Positions 1-8,404 of a stretch of DNA of 64,000 bases are shown here, in pieces (positions within the stretch are counted from its first letter, which is position 1; the number at the start of each line of letters is the position of its first letter). The notes below the pieces were generated by a model. It saw nothing but the letters and a program-made list of their open reading frames with translations, ran no database searches and was not told the origin of the DNA. The DNA is from Devosia faecipullorum (lineage in GTDB: Bacteria > Pseudomonadota > Alphaproteobacteria > Rhizobiales > Devosiaceae). Location of the stretch: assembly GCF_015158295.1 (NCBI RefSeq), contig NZ_JACDXV010000004.1, positions 186,001 through 250,000 of the forward strand, in the 5' to 3' direction. The translations under genes were made by a program, and so were the position numbers.

Positions 1-1441
1 CACCCTCGTGGCTGAACTTGATGGCGTTGGACAAAAGATTGATCAGGATCTGCCGGCACAAGCGCTCATCGGCGGTCAGCAAGGGCAGGTCCGCTTCCAC
101 TTCAGGCGCGAGTTGCACCTTCCGGTCGGCAGCCATGGTCTCAACCATGGAGAGGCAGGACGGCACGATACCACCCGGGTCCATCGGCGCGGCCTGAATC
201 TCGAACTTGCCCGCCTCGATGCGCGACATGTCGAGCAGCATGCTGACCACTTCGAGCAGATGCCGGCCGCTCTGATGAATGAGACCTGCATATTCCTTGT
301 GCGTCGTCGACAGCTCGCCGCCAATGCCGCTGGTCATCATTTCCGAGAAGCCGACAACGGCATTGAGCGGGGTACGCAATTCATGGCCGATCGTGGCCAG
401 GAAACGCGACTTGGCCAGCGAGGCGTCCTCGGCGGCGCGCCGCGCTTCCGCCATGGCCGCTTCAGCATCCTTGCGGCTGGTAATGTCGCGCAACAGGGCA
501 ATCACTTCATTGCGTCCACCGCGTCCGGCATCCTCGAGAATGGGCGAAAGTTGCATTTCGACCCAAACGAAGCGCGGCACATTGCTGGCTGCATGCGGAT
601 CGTCGCGACGGAGGCGCAACTCGATGGTCCGACTGCGCCCGCCCTGATTGGCATCGGCAAAGGCGGTGAGGAAAGCAGGCCGGTCCAGCACATGCAGCCG
701 ATTGCCGAGATTATCGCCGGAAAGCTGGTAGCGCGGGCAGCCGAACAAGGCTTCCGACGACGGCGAGGCCAGCAGGATCGTGCCATCGCTGCCAAAGCGC
801 AGCACCGCATCCTGCACATGATCGATCAGGTGCCGATATGCGCTGATCTGCGCCTTGTCATGCACTTCATAGCCCCCGCTGATACGGTGGGCGCTATGGG
901 CCACGACCGCGAAGGCGGCGAGAAATCCAAAGGTTGAAGCCATCGGCATCTGGCTATCGCCCAGCGGCACGGCGCCAATTCCCGCAATGCTGGCTGTCGC
1001 CCCCATCAATATCAGCAGTGCCAAAGCGCACCAGCTTGCACGCCTATGGTCGGGGCGGGTTGTCAATGCAGCAAGGACGGGACCCATCAGCGCCATGCCC
1101 AAGCCGGCATCGCCGACTCGCGGATCGGCCATGGTCAGCACCAGCCCCGTCGCCATGAGAGTGGCGACCTGGATGGCGCTGGCACTATCGAAATGGGCGC
1201 TCTGATGGCTTGAAAGGCTGATCATGCCACCGGCCAGCAAGATGCTGGCGATCATGAAAGGCAGCGCCGCGCCGCCCATGAGCAGATACATGGCGGGCAG
1301 CATGGCCAGCGCCGCGATCCCGATCAGCAGGCGTGCATTATTGGCGATGGTCTTGCGGCGCAGCATTTCGGGGCGGTTGTCGATCCCGACCGGGACCACG
1401 CCTTCCGCCTTGCTGGTTCCGAACACCTTGAGGCTAACCAT
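1..1441 (-). CDS. PAS-domain sensor histidine kinase, DivJ/PleC-like (3' end cut by window edge)
   Basis: The minus strand is open from an ATG at 1439-1441 to the window edge. The N-terminal third is hydrophobic, with about six membrane segments. A PAS-like stretch follows and ends in LLRDITSRKDAE. Then comes a HisKA dimerisation helix with the H-box core GHELRTPLNA, whose His is the phospho-acceptor, and at the edge the N-box NLLSNAIKFSHEG of the ATPase domain. The remaining ATP-binding boxes lie outside. The architecture (membrane sensor, PAS, HisKA, HATPase) and the HQSGRHLLEVVSMLLDMSRIEAG region resemble alphaproteobacterial cell-cycle kinases such as DivJ and PleC; which one is not decidable here. 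The ribosome site is weak, so the start is moderately certain. Confidence 0.87.
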   Translation of the reverse strand, partial: MVSLKVFGTSKAEGVVPVGIDNRPEMLRRKTIANNARLLIGIAALAMLPAMYLLMGGAALPFMIASILLAGGMISLSSHQSAHFDSASAIQVATLMATGLVLTMADPRVGDAGLGMALMGPVLAALTTRPDHRRASWCALALLILMGATASIAGIGAVPLGDSQMPMASTFGFLAAFAVVAHSAHRISGGYEVHDKAQISAYRHLIDHVQDAVLRFGSDGTILLASPSSEALFGCPRYQLSGDNLGNRLHVLDRPAFLTAFADANQGGRSRTIELRLRRDDPHAASNVPRFVWVEMQLSPILEDAGRGGRNEVIALLRDITSRKDAEAAMAEARRAAEDASLAKSRFLATIGHELRTPLNAVVGFSEMMTSGIGGELSTTHKEYAGLIHQSGRHLLEVVSMLLDMSRIEAGKFEIQAAPMDPGGIVPSCLSMVETMAADRKVQLAPEVEADLPLLTADERLCRQILINLLSNAIKFSHEG

Positions 1442-1757
1442 CAACTCAACTCACTAAACCGACGCCATTGCCGGAGCCACTGCTCCGATTCGCCCCGTTT
1501 CCGGGCCGGGTGCCCGCTTTCATGCGGGTCATAGGCGTCAGCCTCGCGCGCCAACATCTAAGACAGGCTTAAATGCCCGGCCCTGAGCGGGCTTGCCGGG
1601 GCGCTTTCGAAAGTTAGCGTAAACAAGGGGTTGCAATGGTGAGCGGCAATGGCGGCATTTATCTCAAATTTTATCGAAACGCCCCAGCAGCGTTTAAGGC
1701 GCGGCGCCTAGTCTCGGCTGCAGCAAGGCGGAAGCAAACCGCCAAATTGGATGAACG
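1442..1757. other. Intergenic region between divergent kinase and DUF5330 gene
   Basis: About 316 bases without a convincing gene. It must carry the promoters of the leftward kinase and the rightward DUF5330 gene. Short GC-rich inverted stretches occur around 1500-1620, but none has a terminator T-run, and I see no clear operator. Confidence 0.5.
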
Positions 1758-2057
1758 ATGTTTCTTCTGCGCTCCGCATTCTGGCTCACGATAGCTTTTC
1801 TGGTCATCCGGCCGGGACTGGACGTCGATCTGGGCGCCTCGGCCACGGCCCTGTCGAATCAGGCGATGGCCCAGGGCAGCCAGTTCATCGCTGAACAGAT
1901 CGAAGCCATCGAATGTGACAATTTTACCTGCATTGGCGGCAAGGCCATGGCCAGCGCCGCTCTCCAGACTAACCTGCTGGCCGCCGATCCCATGCACAGG
2001 TCCGCGGCGGCCAGTTCGATCCCCCTGCCTCGACCTCGGCCGGACCGGACGGGTTAG
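1758..2057 (+). CDS. DUF5330 family protein
   Basis: A 99-residue protein with an N-terminal hydrophobic segment (residues 4-20, FLLRSAFWLTIAFLVI) that would act as a signal anchor. A short soluble region follows, with two cysteines in the CDNFTC motif near residues 53-58 and a proline-rich tail. Rhizobiales DUF5330 proteins look like this; their function is unknown. The gene stands alone and is followed by stacked hairpins ending in a strong terminator. The start is the first ATG after a long untranslated stretch. The family call rests on recognition of the N-terminus and size only. Confidence 0.65.
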   Translation: MFLLRSAFWLTIAFLVIRPGLDVDLGASATALSNQAMAQGSQFIAEQIEAIECDNFTCIGGKAMASAALQTNLLAADPMHRSAAASSIPLPRPRPDRTG

Positions 2058-2138
2058 CGGGCGCTTTCCAACAGCGCCCGGCTTCGACATTCCGGAGGTC
2101 GTCACTTCCCCAAGTGACGCCGCTCCATAGACCTCCGG
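2058..2138. repeat. Two consecutive hairpins in the 3' region of the DUF5330 gene
   Basis: CGGGCGCT (2058-2065) pairs with AGCGCCCG (2073-2080). Next, CCGGAGGTC (2092-2100) pairs with GACCTCCGG (2130-2138) and encloses an inner perfect hairpin GTCACTT-CCCC-AAGTGAC (2101-2118). Neither has a T-run, so they are not simple terminators. The true terminator lies just downstream. Confidence 0.75.
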
Positions 2139-2143
2139 CTCCT

Positions 2144-2179
2144 GCCGCAAGCACCGCCCCGTGCTTGCGGCTTTTCTTT
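2144..2179 (+). terminator. Rho-independent terminator
   Basis: A perfect 11-bp stem GCCGCAAGCAC (2144-2154) / GTGCTTGCGGC (2161-2171) with a 6-base loop, followed by TTTTCTTT. It ends the DUF5330 transcript before sufE. Confidence 0.93.
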
Positions 2180-2224
2180 CGCGGCCGTCTGGCAAAGCAC
2201 CCCGCCATCCCCTAGATAGGGCGC

Positions 2225-2653
2225 ATGACCCAGCCGCAGCAATTCCAGGACATTGCCGAAAATCTCTCCTTTCTTGACGATTGGGAGGATCGCTATCGCT
2301 ATCTGATCGAACTGGGGCAGGCATTGCCGAAGCTCGATGAAGCGGAGCGCACGCCCGGCAACAAGGTTCATGGTTGCGTGTCACAGGTCTGGCTGGTTGC
2401 GGAACCCGAAATCGTCGATGGCGTTCCAGGCCTCAAATTCCGTGGCGAAAGCGACGCCATGATTGTGCAGGGCCTGGTCGCGGTGCTACTGGCGCTCTAT
2501 TCGGATCGTCCGGCCAGCGAGATTGCCGAAACCGACGCCATTGCTCTGTTCGATGAGCTTGGCCTGCGCGAACACCTCACCACCCAGCGCTCCAACGGGC
2601 TGGTGGCCATGGTCGGGCGTATTCACAACGAGGCGCGTGCGGCGCTGGGCTAA
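2225..2653 (+). CDS. sufE: SufE family cysteine desulfuration protein
   Basis: SufE accepts persulfide sulfur from the cysteine desulfurase SufS and passes it to the SUF iron-sulfur scaffold in the cytoplasm. The 142-residue protein has the family length and the conserved acceptor Cys51 in the V-H-G-C-V-S-Q-V-W motif, followed by the F-R-G-E-S-D-A strand and the LVAVLLALYSDRPASEI helix typical of SufE. No other suf gene is nearby, so this may be a stand-alone paralogue. Its stop overlaps the stop of the convergent acyltransferase gene by 4 bases. Confidence 0.93.
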   Translation: MTQPQQFQDIAENLSFLDDWEDRYRYLIELGQALPKLDEAERTPGNKVHGCVSQVWLVAEPEIVDGVPGLKFRGESDAMIVQGLVAVLLALYSDRPASEIAETDAIALFDELGLREHLTTQRSNGLVAMVGRIHNEARAALG

Positions 2654-3678
2654 GCCAGCTTGCGAAGCCGCCGCATCATCGGCTCTTCCACCAGTCTGTA
2701 GAGAGCCCACCCGGCCGCTATGCCACCGGCGATGGCAATGGCCAGCACAAGGCCAACGATCAACGGATCGCTGGTGCCCAACATGCGCAGGGTCAGTCCA
2801 GCGACCGCCCCTACCGCGAAAATATGGGCGAGATAGATCGAATAGGACGCATCGCCCAGGGATTCGAGCCAGGCGATACGGGGCAGATATTGCGCCATTC
2901 CCACTGCCAATGCCACAAGGCCTCCCGAAGCCAGCAAAAATCCAAAAAACGCGACTTCATCCTCGACCAGGCCCCGATCAATGACGAAGCCTTGAACGAG
3001 TCCAAGCATGGCAAACAAGGCGAGCGGAATGGCGTATCGCTGCACCCAATCGTTCAGCCATCCTTCCAGATAGCCGAGACCGAGCCAGACGCCAGTTACA
3101 AAAGCGAGCGGCATGAAGCTGGTATAGAAGGCCGCTATCGCCCCTTCGGGCCGGACGCTGGCGCCGACGATCATCAGGGCGAGATAGGCAAGGGTCAGCA
3201 TTGTGGCGCGGCGGCGGGCGCTGAACACCGCCAGCAGCGCGAAGCTGAAATAGAAAAACATCTCGTAATTGAGCGTCCAGCCCAGCTTGTAGAGCGGATG
3301 CAGTCCATGGCTTGCCGGATTGTAGAAAGGCACGAAGGCCAGCGACAGAACCAGGTGCAGCGCATCAAAGATAGTAGTCTTGAACAGGCTGGGCACCACC
3401 AATGCCAGCATGGCGGCGACAATGGTGAAGGCCCAATAGAGCGGCACAACGCGCAGAACCCGCTTGCGTAGAAACTTGATCGGATCGAACTGCTCAACGC
3501 CCGTCACCATCACCATGATGAAACCGGACACCACGAAGAACACGATGACCCCGAGCCATCCCAACCGTCCGAGGAACAGGACGGGTTCGGCAAGCGGGTA
3601 TAGCAGGGCATGGGAAATCAATACGAAGATCGCGGCAATGGCCCGAAGATACTGGACCGTATGCAACTTGGAGTTCAT
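2650..3678 (-). CDS. Acyltransferase family 3 membrane protein (OafA/YrhL-like)
   Basis: An integral membrane protein of 342 residues with about ten hydrophobic segments. The N-terminal signature LRAIAAIFVLISHALL carries the conserved catalytic His of acyltransferase family 3, which O-acetylates or succinylates surface glycans. The E-M-F-F-Y motif in the middle and the SYSIYLAH motif near the C-terminus are also typical. I chose the ATG at 3676-3678 over an upstream TTG at 3699 because family members start just before the Q-Y-L-R-A-I motif. There are no polysaccharide genes next to it, so the substrate is unknown. Confidence 0.88.
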   Translation of the reverse strand: MNSKLHTVQYLRAIAAIFVLISHALLYPLAEPVLFLGRLGWLGVIVFFVVSGFIMVMVTGVEQFDPIKFLRKRVLRVVPLYWAFTIVAAMLALVVPSLFKTTIFDALHLVLSLAFVPFYNPASHGLHPLYKLGWTLNYEMFFYFSFALLAVFSARRRATMLTLAYLALMIVGASVRPEGAIAAFYTSFMPLAFVTGVWLGLGYLEGWLNDWVQRYAIPLALFAMLGLVQGFVIDRGLVEDEVAFFGFLLASGGLVALAVGMAQYLPRIAWLESLGDASYSIYLAHIFAVGAVAGLTLRMLGTSDPLIVGLVLAIAIAGGIAAGWALYRLVEEPMMRRLRKLA

Positions 3679-3769
3679 CTGCCTGGGAACCCGGAGCAAA
3701 AATAGAGAACCTTAGGATCGGCTCAATATCACATTCCGGTCCCGCTCTTCATGGACAATGCCGACATCG

Positions 3770-4264
3770 TTAATCCAATGTCTCTGCGAACATGGCCGGC
3801 CGCTCGGGTAGCCAGGACCGCGAGGTCCCGCCGGCCCCACCCTCGGCCTTTTCAGACAAGCCCATGATCGAGGCAAGGTGATCCAACCCGATCCGCAGCA
3901 CCAGCTTGGCACTGCGGCGCGGCCAGCCGCGTTCGGTCTCGACCTGCTGCAAACCTTTGTCGAAGCCGCAAATATCGATGAGCATGTCCCAGCAATCGCG
4001 CGGCACCCGCACGGCAAGCCCGGACAGCAAACGCCTCGCCGCCGTGGCGCTATCGGCCAGATCGCCCTGTCGTGATCGGCGCTGGTCACCGCCGACCCTC
4101 GTCGGATCATAGGACATGGTTACGCGCTGGCGCATCCGGGCCCGCTCGAAAAGCCGGGCCAGTCGCCGCGCCGCTTCAACCTGGTGCGGCGCCAGGAAAC
4201 TGCCCTCACCGGCCCCAAGACGCAGCACTGCTTCGGGCGCCGGGTCGCCGTGCTGCTCAAGCAT
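3770..4264 (-). CDS. DUF6456 family protein
   Basis: A 164-residue protein if started at the ATG at 4262-4264, which overlaps the 3' end of the upstream DnaA-domain gene by 8 bases and suggests translational coupling. The open frame continues upstream to 4390, but that part runs antisense-like through the neighbour and has no family look. The C-terminal half (D-C-W-D-M-L-I-D-I-C-G-F-D-K-G-L, E-R-G-W-P-R-R-S-A-K, L-R-I-G-L-D-H-L) is the DUF6456 core of Rhizobiales proteins. The role is unknown; helical, basic, soluble. Pairing with a DnaA domain IV protein suggests a DNA-related job, which is inference. Confidence 0.75.
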   Translation of the reverse strand: MLEQHGDPAPEAVLRLGAGEGSFLAPHQVEAARRLARLFERARMRQRVTMSYDPTRVGGDQRRSRQGDLADSATAARRLLSGLAVRVPRDCWDMLIDICGFDKGLQQVETERGWPRRSAKLVLRIGLDHLASIMGLSEKAEGGAGGTSRSWLPERPAMFAETLD

Positions 4265-4616
4265 TGGTGAGGCCATCCCCATTTTCCAGCAGCGCTTCGA
4301 GCCGGCTGACATCCTCATCGAAATGGGGATCGTCGCGCATATCTTCGATAAGAGCACAGGCGTAGGAGACTGTTGTCCTATCACGCCCAAAGGCGATTCC
4401 GACCGCCGTGAGGCTCTGGCCCAGGACCACGTGGGTCAGATACATTGCGAGTTGCCGGGCACGAGCTGCGTCGGCGCGACAGCGAGACGGATTGAATAAC
4501 AATGGCTTATGGATCATCCTGTCGCGCGCGACAAGCGTGGCGGCTCTGTCGGCGGAGGACGCGGCAGCGAACAAAGCTGCCCGAGGCTCTGAGGCGGAAG
4601 CGCAGCCAGAATTCAT
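4257..4616 (-). CDS. DnaA domain IV-like helix-turn-helix protein
   Basis: A 119-residue protein whose C-terminal half matches the DNA-binding domain IV of DnaA: RQLAMYLTHVVLG, then L-T-A-V-G-I-A-F-G-R-D-R-T-T-V-S-Y-A-C. It lacks the AAA+ domain, so it cannot be the initiator itself. It could bind DnaA-box-like sites as a regulator. The start ATG (4614-4616) has a GGAG ribosome site six bases upstream. A 26-bp palindrome lies only 15 bases further upstream, suggesting autoregulation. The next gene (DUF6456) overlaps its end. Confidence 0.82.
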   Translation of the reverse strand: MNSGCASASEPRAALFAAASSADRAATLVARDRMIHKPLLFNPSRCRADAARARQLAMYLTHVVLGQSLTAVGIAFGRDRTTVSYACALIEDMRDDPHFDEDVSRLEALLENGDGLTNA

Positions 4617-4630
4617 GAATATCTCCGATC

Positions 4631-4656
4631 AGAATTAGGATAATATTCCTAATTCT
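4631..4656. promoter_or_regulatory. AT-rich palindromic operator candidate upstream of the DnaA-domain gene
   Basis: AGAATTAGGA (4631-4640), TAATAT, TCCTAATTCT (4647-4656): perfect 10-bp arms in an otherwise GC-rich region, 15 bases before the ATG of the minus-strand gene. It probably overlaps that promoter. No T-run follows on either strand. The binder is unknown; the DnaA-domain protein or MucR, which favours AT-rich DNA, are candidates. Confidence 0.6.
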
Positions 4657-4705
4657 GTACGAAGGCTACCCACCCGGGGATAAGTCCGGCGCTATTTCGT
4701 GCTGC

Positions 4706-4737
4706 TGAAAAAGAGATGGCCGCCCCGAAGGGCGGCC
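4706..4737 (-). terminator. Rho-independent terminator of mucR
   Basis: Read on the minus strand: GGCCGCCC-TTCG-GGGCGGCC (4737 down to 4718), a perfect 8-bp stem with a stable TTCG tetraloop, followed by ATCTCTTTTT. It lies 29 bases after the mucR stop. Confidence 0.9.
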
Positions 4738-4765
4738 GACCTGCGAAACCAATTTATAGTAGGTG

Positions 4766-5188
4766 TCAGCTGGCTTTGCGACCCAGGCCATTATCCTTGG
4801 CGAGTTTTGAGCGCGTCGCGGAATAGCTGGGTGCGACCATCGGGTAGTCTGCCGGCAGGCCCCACTTCTCGCGGTATTCTTCCGGCGAGAGATTGTAGTG
4901 CGTGCGCAGGTGGCGCTTGAGCGACTTGAACTTCTTGCCGTCTTCCAGACAGATTATGTAGTCCGCCGTAATCGACTTGCGAACCGGCACGGCGGGCTTC
5001 AATTCCTCGACCTGTGCCGGAATGTCATCATCCCGAAGGCCGCGCAATGCGCCATGGACTTCAGCGATCAACCGAGGCAGGTCGCCAGGGCTGACGGCAT
5101 TGTGGCTAACATAGGCCGAGACGATTTCGGTGCTGAGCTCAACCAGATCTGATTCACCACTGGCGAACGCGCCGCTATCCTCGTTCAT
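4766..5188 (-). CDS. mucR: MucR/Ros family zinc-finger transcriptional regulator
   Basis: A 140-residue member of the Ros/MucR family, global repressors of exopolysaccharide, motility and cell-cycle genes in Rhizobiales. The acidic N-terminal half mediates oligomerisation. The C-terminal half is the prokaryotic zinc finger: Cys80, Asp83, His93 and His97 sit where Ros has Cys-Cys-His-His. This Cys-Asp-His-His version is known from Brucella MucR. The E-E-Y-R-E-K-W-G-L-P-A-D-Y-P-M-V-A-P block after the finger is diagnostic. It is monocistronic with its own terminator and an AT-rich upstream region (5189-5310), a likely site of autoregulation. Confidence 0.95.
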   Translation of the reverse strand: MNEDSGAFASGESDLVELSTEIVSAYVSHNAVSPGDLPRLIAEVHGALRGLRDDDIPAQVEELKPAVPVRKSITADYIICLEDGKKFKSLKRHLRTHYNLSPEEYREKWGLPADYPMVAPSYSATRSKLAKDNGLGRKAS

Positions 5189-5310
5189 TTTTTCAACCTT
5201 CCAACTTTTCTTATAGACAGAAACAGGGAGGAGTTTCCGTCTTTGCGTTACTATGGCAATTTTGCTGTCAGGCGCAAGCCTGTACTGCCAATTATAGAAA
5301 CAAGTTCAAT

Positions 5311-5667
5311 TTAATTATTGGCAGAATTTTGTTTCTCATTTTTAGTTATGTCATCGACAACACTTTGATTGTCTGGCCTGTAATCAGCAAGATGACTAGC
5401 GCGAGCTAAAAGATGCGCGGCCAATGGCGTCGTGACCAACAAAAATATTATACCAATCAATGCGCGGATCGCGACCGCCATATCCAGTCCAACCAGCGCG
5501 ACTGCCAATAGAATCAGCCCGCCGCCGACGGCCCCGGCCTTTGAGGCCGCGTGCATGCGGGTGTAGAGGTCTGGCAGGCGAATAACGCCAATGGTTGCGA
5601 TCAACACAAAGGTTGCGCCGATCAGCAGCAATATTCCACCAAGATAAAGAGCCAGATCAACCAGCAT
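5311..5667 (-). CDS. phaG: Na+/H+ or K+/H+ antiporter subunit G (MrpG/PhaG)
   Basis: The smallest of the seven Mrp complex subunits. It is a 118-residue protein with three membrane segments and the family motif I-R-L-P-D-L-Y-T-R-M-H-A near residues 29-40. The start ATG at 5665-5667 overlaps the phaF stop (TAATG). The hydrophilic, Asn/Lys-rich tail is encoded by distinctly AT-rich DNA compared with the rest of the operon. It is the last gene of the phaABCDEFG operon. The open frame extends upstream to 5994, but that part is an antisense-like shadow of phaF. Confidence 0.93.
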   Translation of the reverse strand: MLVDLALYLGGILLLIGATFVLIATIGVIRLPDLYTRMHAASKAGAVGGGLILLAVALVGLDMAVAIRALIGIIFLLVTTPLAAHLLARASHLADYRPDNQSVVDDITKNEKQNSANN

Positions 5668-5960
5668 TACGCGCGCCCTCCTTTTCGCGGCCGCGTCAGA
5701 ATGTAGCGCGCGAGTGCGATGGTCGCGAGGAAGCCGAGCAGCGCCAGGGCAATGGCAATATCGAGGTAGAGCGTCAGTCCCGTCCGTATGGCGATGGCGC
5801 CGATGAACCCCATGGCCACGATGGTCAGCAGGTCGAGCGCCAGAACCCGATCCGAAAGGGTCGGTCCGACGACGATGCGCACCATGGAGAGCAGCAGCGC
5901 GAGGGCAAGCAGGGTCAGAGCGATCAGGCTGGCCCAATCGATAAACAGAGCGGGGCTCAT
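5667..5960 (-). CDS. phaF: Mrp antiporter subunit F (PhaF)
   Basis: A 97-residue protein with three membrane helices. The family signature is in the middle: [13 protein letters not shown], with the conserved D-R-V and A-x-D residues of MrpF. It is part of the multi-subunit cation/proton antiporter in the cytoplasmic membrane. The start overlaps the phaE stop by ATGA (5957-5960), and its own stop overlaps the phaG start, so translation is coupled. Confidence 0.93.
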   Translation of the reverse strand: MSPALFIDWASLIALTLLALALLLSMVRIVVGPTLSDRVLALDLLTIVAMGFIGAIAIRTGLTLYLDIAIALALLGFLATIALARYILTRPRKGGRA

Positions 5961-6436
5961 GGGAAGACCTCCAGAACCTTCTTTTCGAAGCCATTCTTGA
6001 TGTCGGCGATCATCGCCTCGCGGGTGTCGAAGGTCAGCGTATGCACGTAGAGCGTTGACCTGTCCGGGGAGAGATCGACGCTGAGCGTGCCCGGCGTCAG
6101 CGTGATGAGATTGGCAAGCATCGTGATCTGGATATCTGACTTGGCGCTCAAGGGCACCCCGATAATCGCGGGACGGATGACCTTGTTCATATCGGGACGC
6201 AGCACGATGATCGCCACACGGATGGCGCTCGCCATCAGTTCATAAAGAAAAAGGCCCAAAAGCGACAAGGCGAGGCGGGCGCGGCGGAGATGGCCGGGGC
6301 CAGTCAGCGTATGGCGCAGCAACAGCACCGCAACCCCACCGATCAGCCCACCGAACAGCAGGTTGAGGCCGGAGAAGGAGCCGGTTATCCCCGCCCAGAT
6401 CAGGGCCAGTATGACCACGAGGAAAGCTGAACTCAT
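5957..6436 (-). CDS. phaE: Mrp antiporter subunit E (PhaE)
   Basis: A 159-residue subunit with two or three membrane helices at the N-terminus and a soluble C-terminal domain containing the MrpE hallmarks [15 protein letters not shown] and L-Y-V-H-T-L. Subunit E is needed for assembly of the complex. It overlaps phaD by ATGA at its start (6433-6436) and phaF at its end. Length and motif order match the family. Confidence 0.94.
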   Translation of the reverse strand: MSSAFLVVILALIWAGITGSFSGLNLLFGGLIGGVAVLLLRHTLTGPGHLRRARLALSLLGLFLYELMASAIRVAIIVLRPDMNKVIRPAIIGVPLSAKSDIQITMLANLITLTPGTLSVDLSPDRSTLYVHTLTFDTREAMIADIKNGFEKKVLEVFP

Positions 6437-8025
6437 CGCCTATCCTCCGCAAGGCCGGTTGCCGCAACATAGCGGGCGGGGTCGGCAATATCCTTCGCCC
6501 CGATGATCGCACCCTCGAATAGCGGTGATGGCCACAATCCGACCAGCACAATTCCTCCCGTCAGCAGAGCTGCGGCGCCGAAGCCCAATCTTCCTCTCTT
6601 GTCCAATGGGACAAGGGAGGGCCGGTGGTGTTCGGAGCCCTGCCCTTCCGGGCCGGAACGCCAGAAAATATGCGACCAGAGGCGGGTTCCGGCGACCAGG
6701 GTAAGCACAGCATTGACCAGCAGCGCCAAAGCCAGGCTGGCGCCTGCAATGTCAGGAGTGCCGGCGCTGGTCACTTGAGCCAGGGACGCCTGGAGCAGCA
6801 ACAGCTTGGGCCAGAACCCGAGGAAGGGCGGCACGCCAGCGCTCGCCAGGACCAGCAGGAAGAATAGAACGGATAGCGGCCCGCTGGCGGCATAAAGGCC
6901 GCCCATATTGCGCGTATCGGTGCTGCCGGTGCGTTTTTCGACCAGTCCCGCCACCATGTAGAGCGCCGACATGGTGAGAATGGCATGGAAAATATAGAAA
7001 CCGGCCCCGGCAATGCCGGTCTCGGTCGGAACAGCGATGCCAACCATCACGGCACCGATACCGCCGATAACGATAAAGCCGATGGCCCGGCGCAGATTGG
7101 TTTCGGCGATCGCACCCAGCGGCGCGAGCAGCAGCGTGGCGATGGCGAGCAATGTCAGCACCGGCTCCAGCAGATCGCGGCTCCCCGGCAGGAGCGCCAC
7201 CAGCGCCCGCAGCAGGGCATAGGCGCCGACCTTGGTCAGCAGGCCCGCGAACAGTGCGGAAATCGCGGCGGGCGGCGTATGGTAGGCGGCCGGTAGCCAG
7301 GCGTTGAGAGGGAAGGCCGCCGCCTTCATGCCGAAGGCCAACAGCAGGAGCGCGGCGACACCGGTCATGGCAGCGGGATTGGCCAGGGGGGCGACGCGCA
7401 GGATGTCGGCCATATTCAGCGTGCCGAGCAGGCCATAGAGCAAACCCAGCGCGAGCAGGAACAGCGTGGTGGCGAGAAAATTGAGGAAACCGTATTTCAC
7501 CGCGCCATCGAGCTGGGTCGGCCTGCCGCCCTGCACGATGAGGCCGAAGGACGCGATCAGCGTCACCTCGAACCAGACATAGAGATTGAAGAGGTCGCCG
7601 GTGAGAAATGCGCCCGTCACTCCCGCCAGAAGCAACAGCACCAGGGAATGAAATCCATCCCGGCCATCGGCCCCGGCGCGGTCGATCTCAGCATAGACGA
7701 GGATGAGCAGGGTGACGATTGACGCGGCAAGGGCGAAACCCGCGCCGAAAATGTCGGCGGTCAGGCTGATGCCGAAGGGCGGCAGCCACTTGCCCATGGT
7801 CATGCTGACCGGGCCATGCTCGAGCACTTTGAGCAGCAAGGCCGTTTCGCAGGCGATGATGCCAAGGAGCACTATTGTCGCCCCGATCAGCTGCGCCCTA
7901 TCGCTTTTACGCACCATCAGCAGGCCCGCAGCGCCCATCAGCGCCAGCACGACGGGCAGAACAATGACCCAGTCGATGGGTGCAATGAGCGCTTCGCTCA
8001 GGGCTTGTGGCACGGTCGCGTCCAT
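6433..8025 (-). CDS. phaD: Mrp antiporter subunit D (PhaD)
   Basis: A 530-residue, 14-helix membrane protein homologous to the proton-pumping subunits NuoL/M/N of complex I. The proton-channel signature is present: A-W-L-P-A-A-Y-H-T-P-P-A-A-I-S-A-L-F-A-G-L, then L-T-K-V-G-A-Y-A-L-L-R, including the conserved Lys. With PhaA it forms the ion-translocating core exporting Na+ or K+ in exchange for protons, and supports pH homeostasis and salt tolerance. It is separated from phaC by a single base. Confidence 0.95.
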   Translation of the reverse strand: MDATVPQALSEALIAPIDWVIVLPVVLALMGAAGLLMVRKSDRAQLIGATIVLLGIIACETALLLKVLEHGPVSMTMGKWLPPFGISLTADIFGAGFALAASIVTLLILVYAEIDRAGADGRDGFHSLVLLLLAGVTGAFLTGDLFNLYVWFEVTLIASFGLIVQGGRPTQLDGAVKYGFLNFLATTLFLLALGLLYGLLGTLNMADILRVAPLANPAAMTGVAALLLLAFGMKAAAFPLNAWLPAAYHTPPAAISALFAGLLTKVGAYALLRALVALLPGSRDLLEPVLTLLAIATLLLAPLGAIAETNLRRAIGFIVIGGIGAVMVGIAVPTETGIAGAGFYIFHAILTMSALYMVAGLVEKRTGSTDTRNMGGLYAASGPLSVLFFLLVLASAGVPPFLGFWPKLLLLQASLAQVTSAGTPDIAGASLALALLVNAVLTLVAGTRLWSHIFWRSGPEGQGSEHHRPSLVPLDKRGRLGFGAAALLTGGIVLVGLWPSPLFEGAIIGAKDIADPARYVAATGLAEDRR

Positions 8026-8026
8026 C

Positions 8027-8404
8027 TCAATAACTCAACGGCGGTTCTGGCGCGCGCTTCGGCTCGGCCAGGCGCATATTGTCGGTATTGTCTGCGTCGA
8101 GGCTCTGATAGGCGCGGAACGCCAGCACCAGCAGGAAGCTGAACATGGAAAAGCCGATGACGATGGCGGTAAGGATCAGCGCCTGCGGCAGCGGATTGGC
8201 GATCGGCCCTTCTGGCACCGAAAGACCGGCTGGAACGATGGGGGCGATTTCCCGGGTCACGCGCCCGGCAGTGAAGATCAGCAAATTGACGCCATTTCCG
8301 AAAATGGTCATGCCGATCAACATGCGAATGATGGAGCGCGACAGCAGTAGATAGATGCCCAGCGCAATGAAGAGACCGACCAAGACGGCGAGAATATAAT
8401 CCAT
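8027..8404 (-). CDS. phaC: Mrp antiporter subunit C (PhaC)
   Basis: A 125-residue protein with three membrane helices, homologous to NuoK. Visible family features are the R-S-I-I-R-M-L-I-G-M-T-I-F-G-N-G-V-N-L stretch (residues 23-41) and N-P-L-P-Q-A-L-I-L-T-A-I-V-I-G-F. It lies directly between phaB (adjacent, no gap) and phaD in the operon. Confidence 0.95.
   Translation of the reverse strand: MDYILAVLVGLFIALGIYLLLSRSIIRMLIGMTIFGNGVNLLIFTAGRVTREIAPIVPAGLSVPEGPIANPLPQALILTAIVIGFSMFSFLLVLAFRAYQSLDADNTDNMRLAEPKRAPEPPLSY

Noticed and set aside
5286-5323. Inverted TGCCAAT / ATTGGCA across the end of phaG, considered as terminator or operator
   Set aside because: 25-base loop, no T-run, and one arm lies in the phaG coding end; too weak to call.
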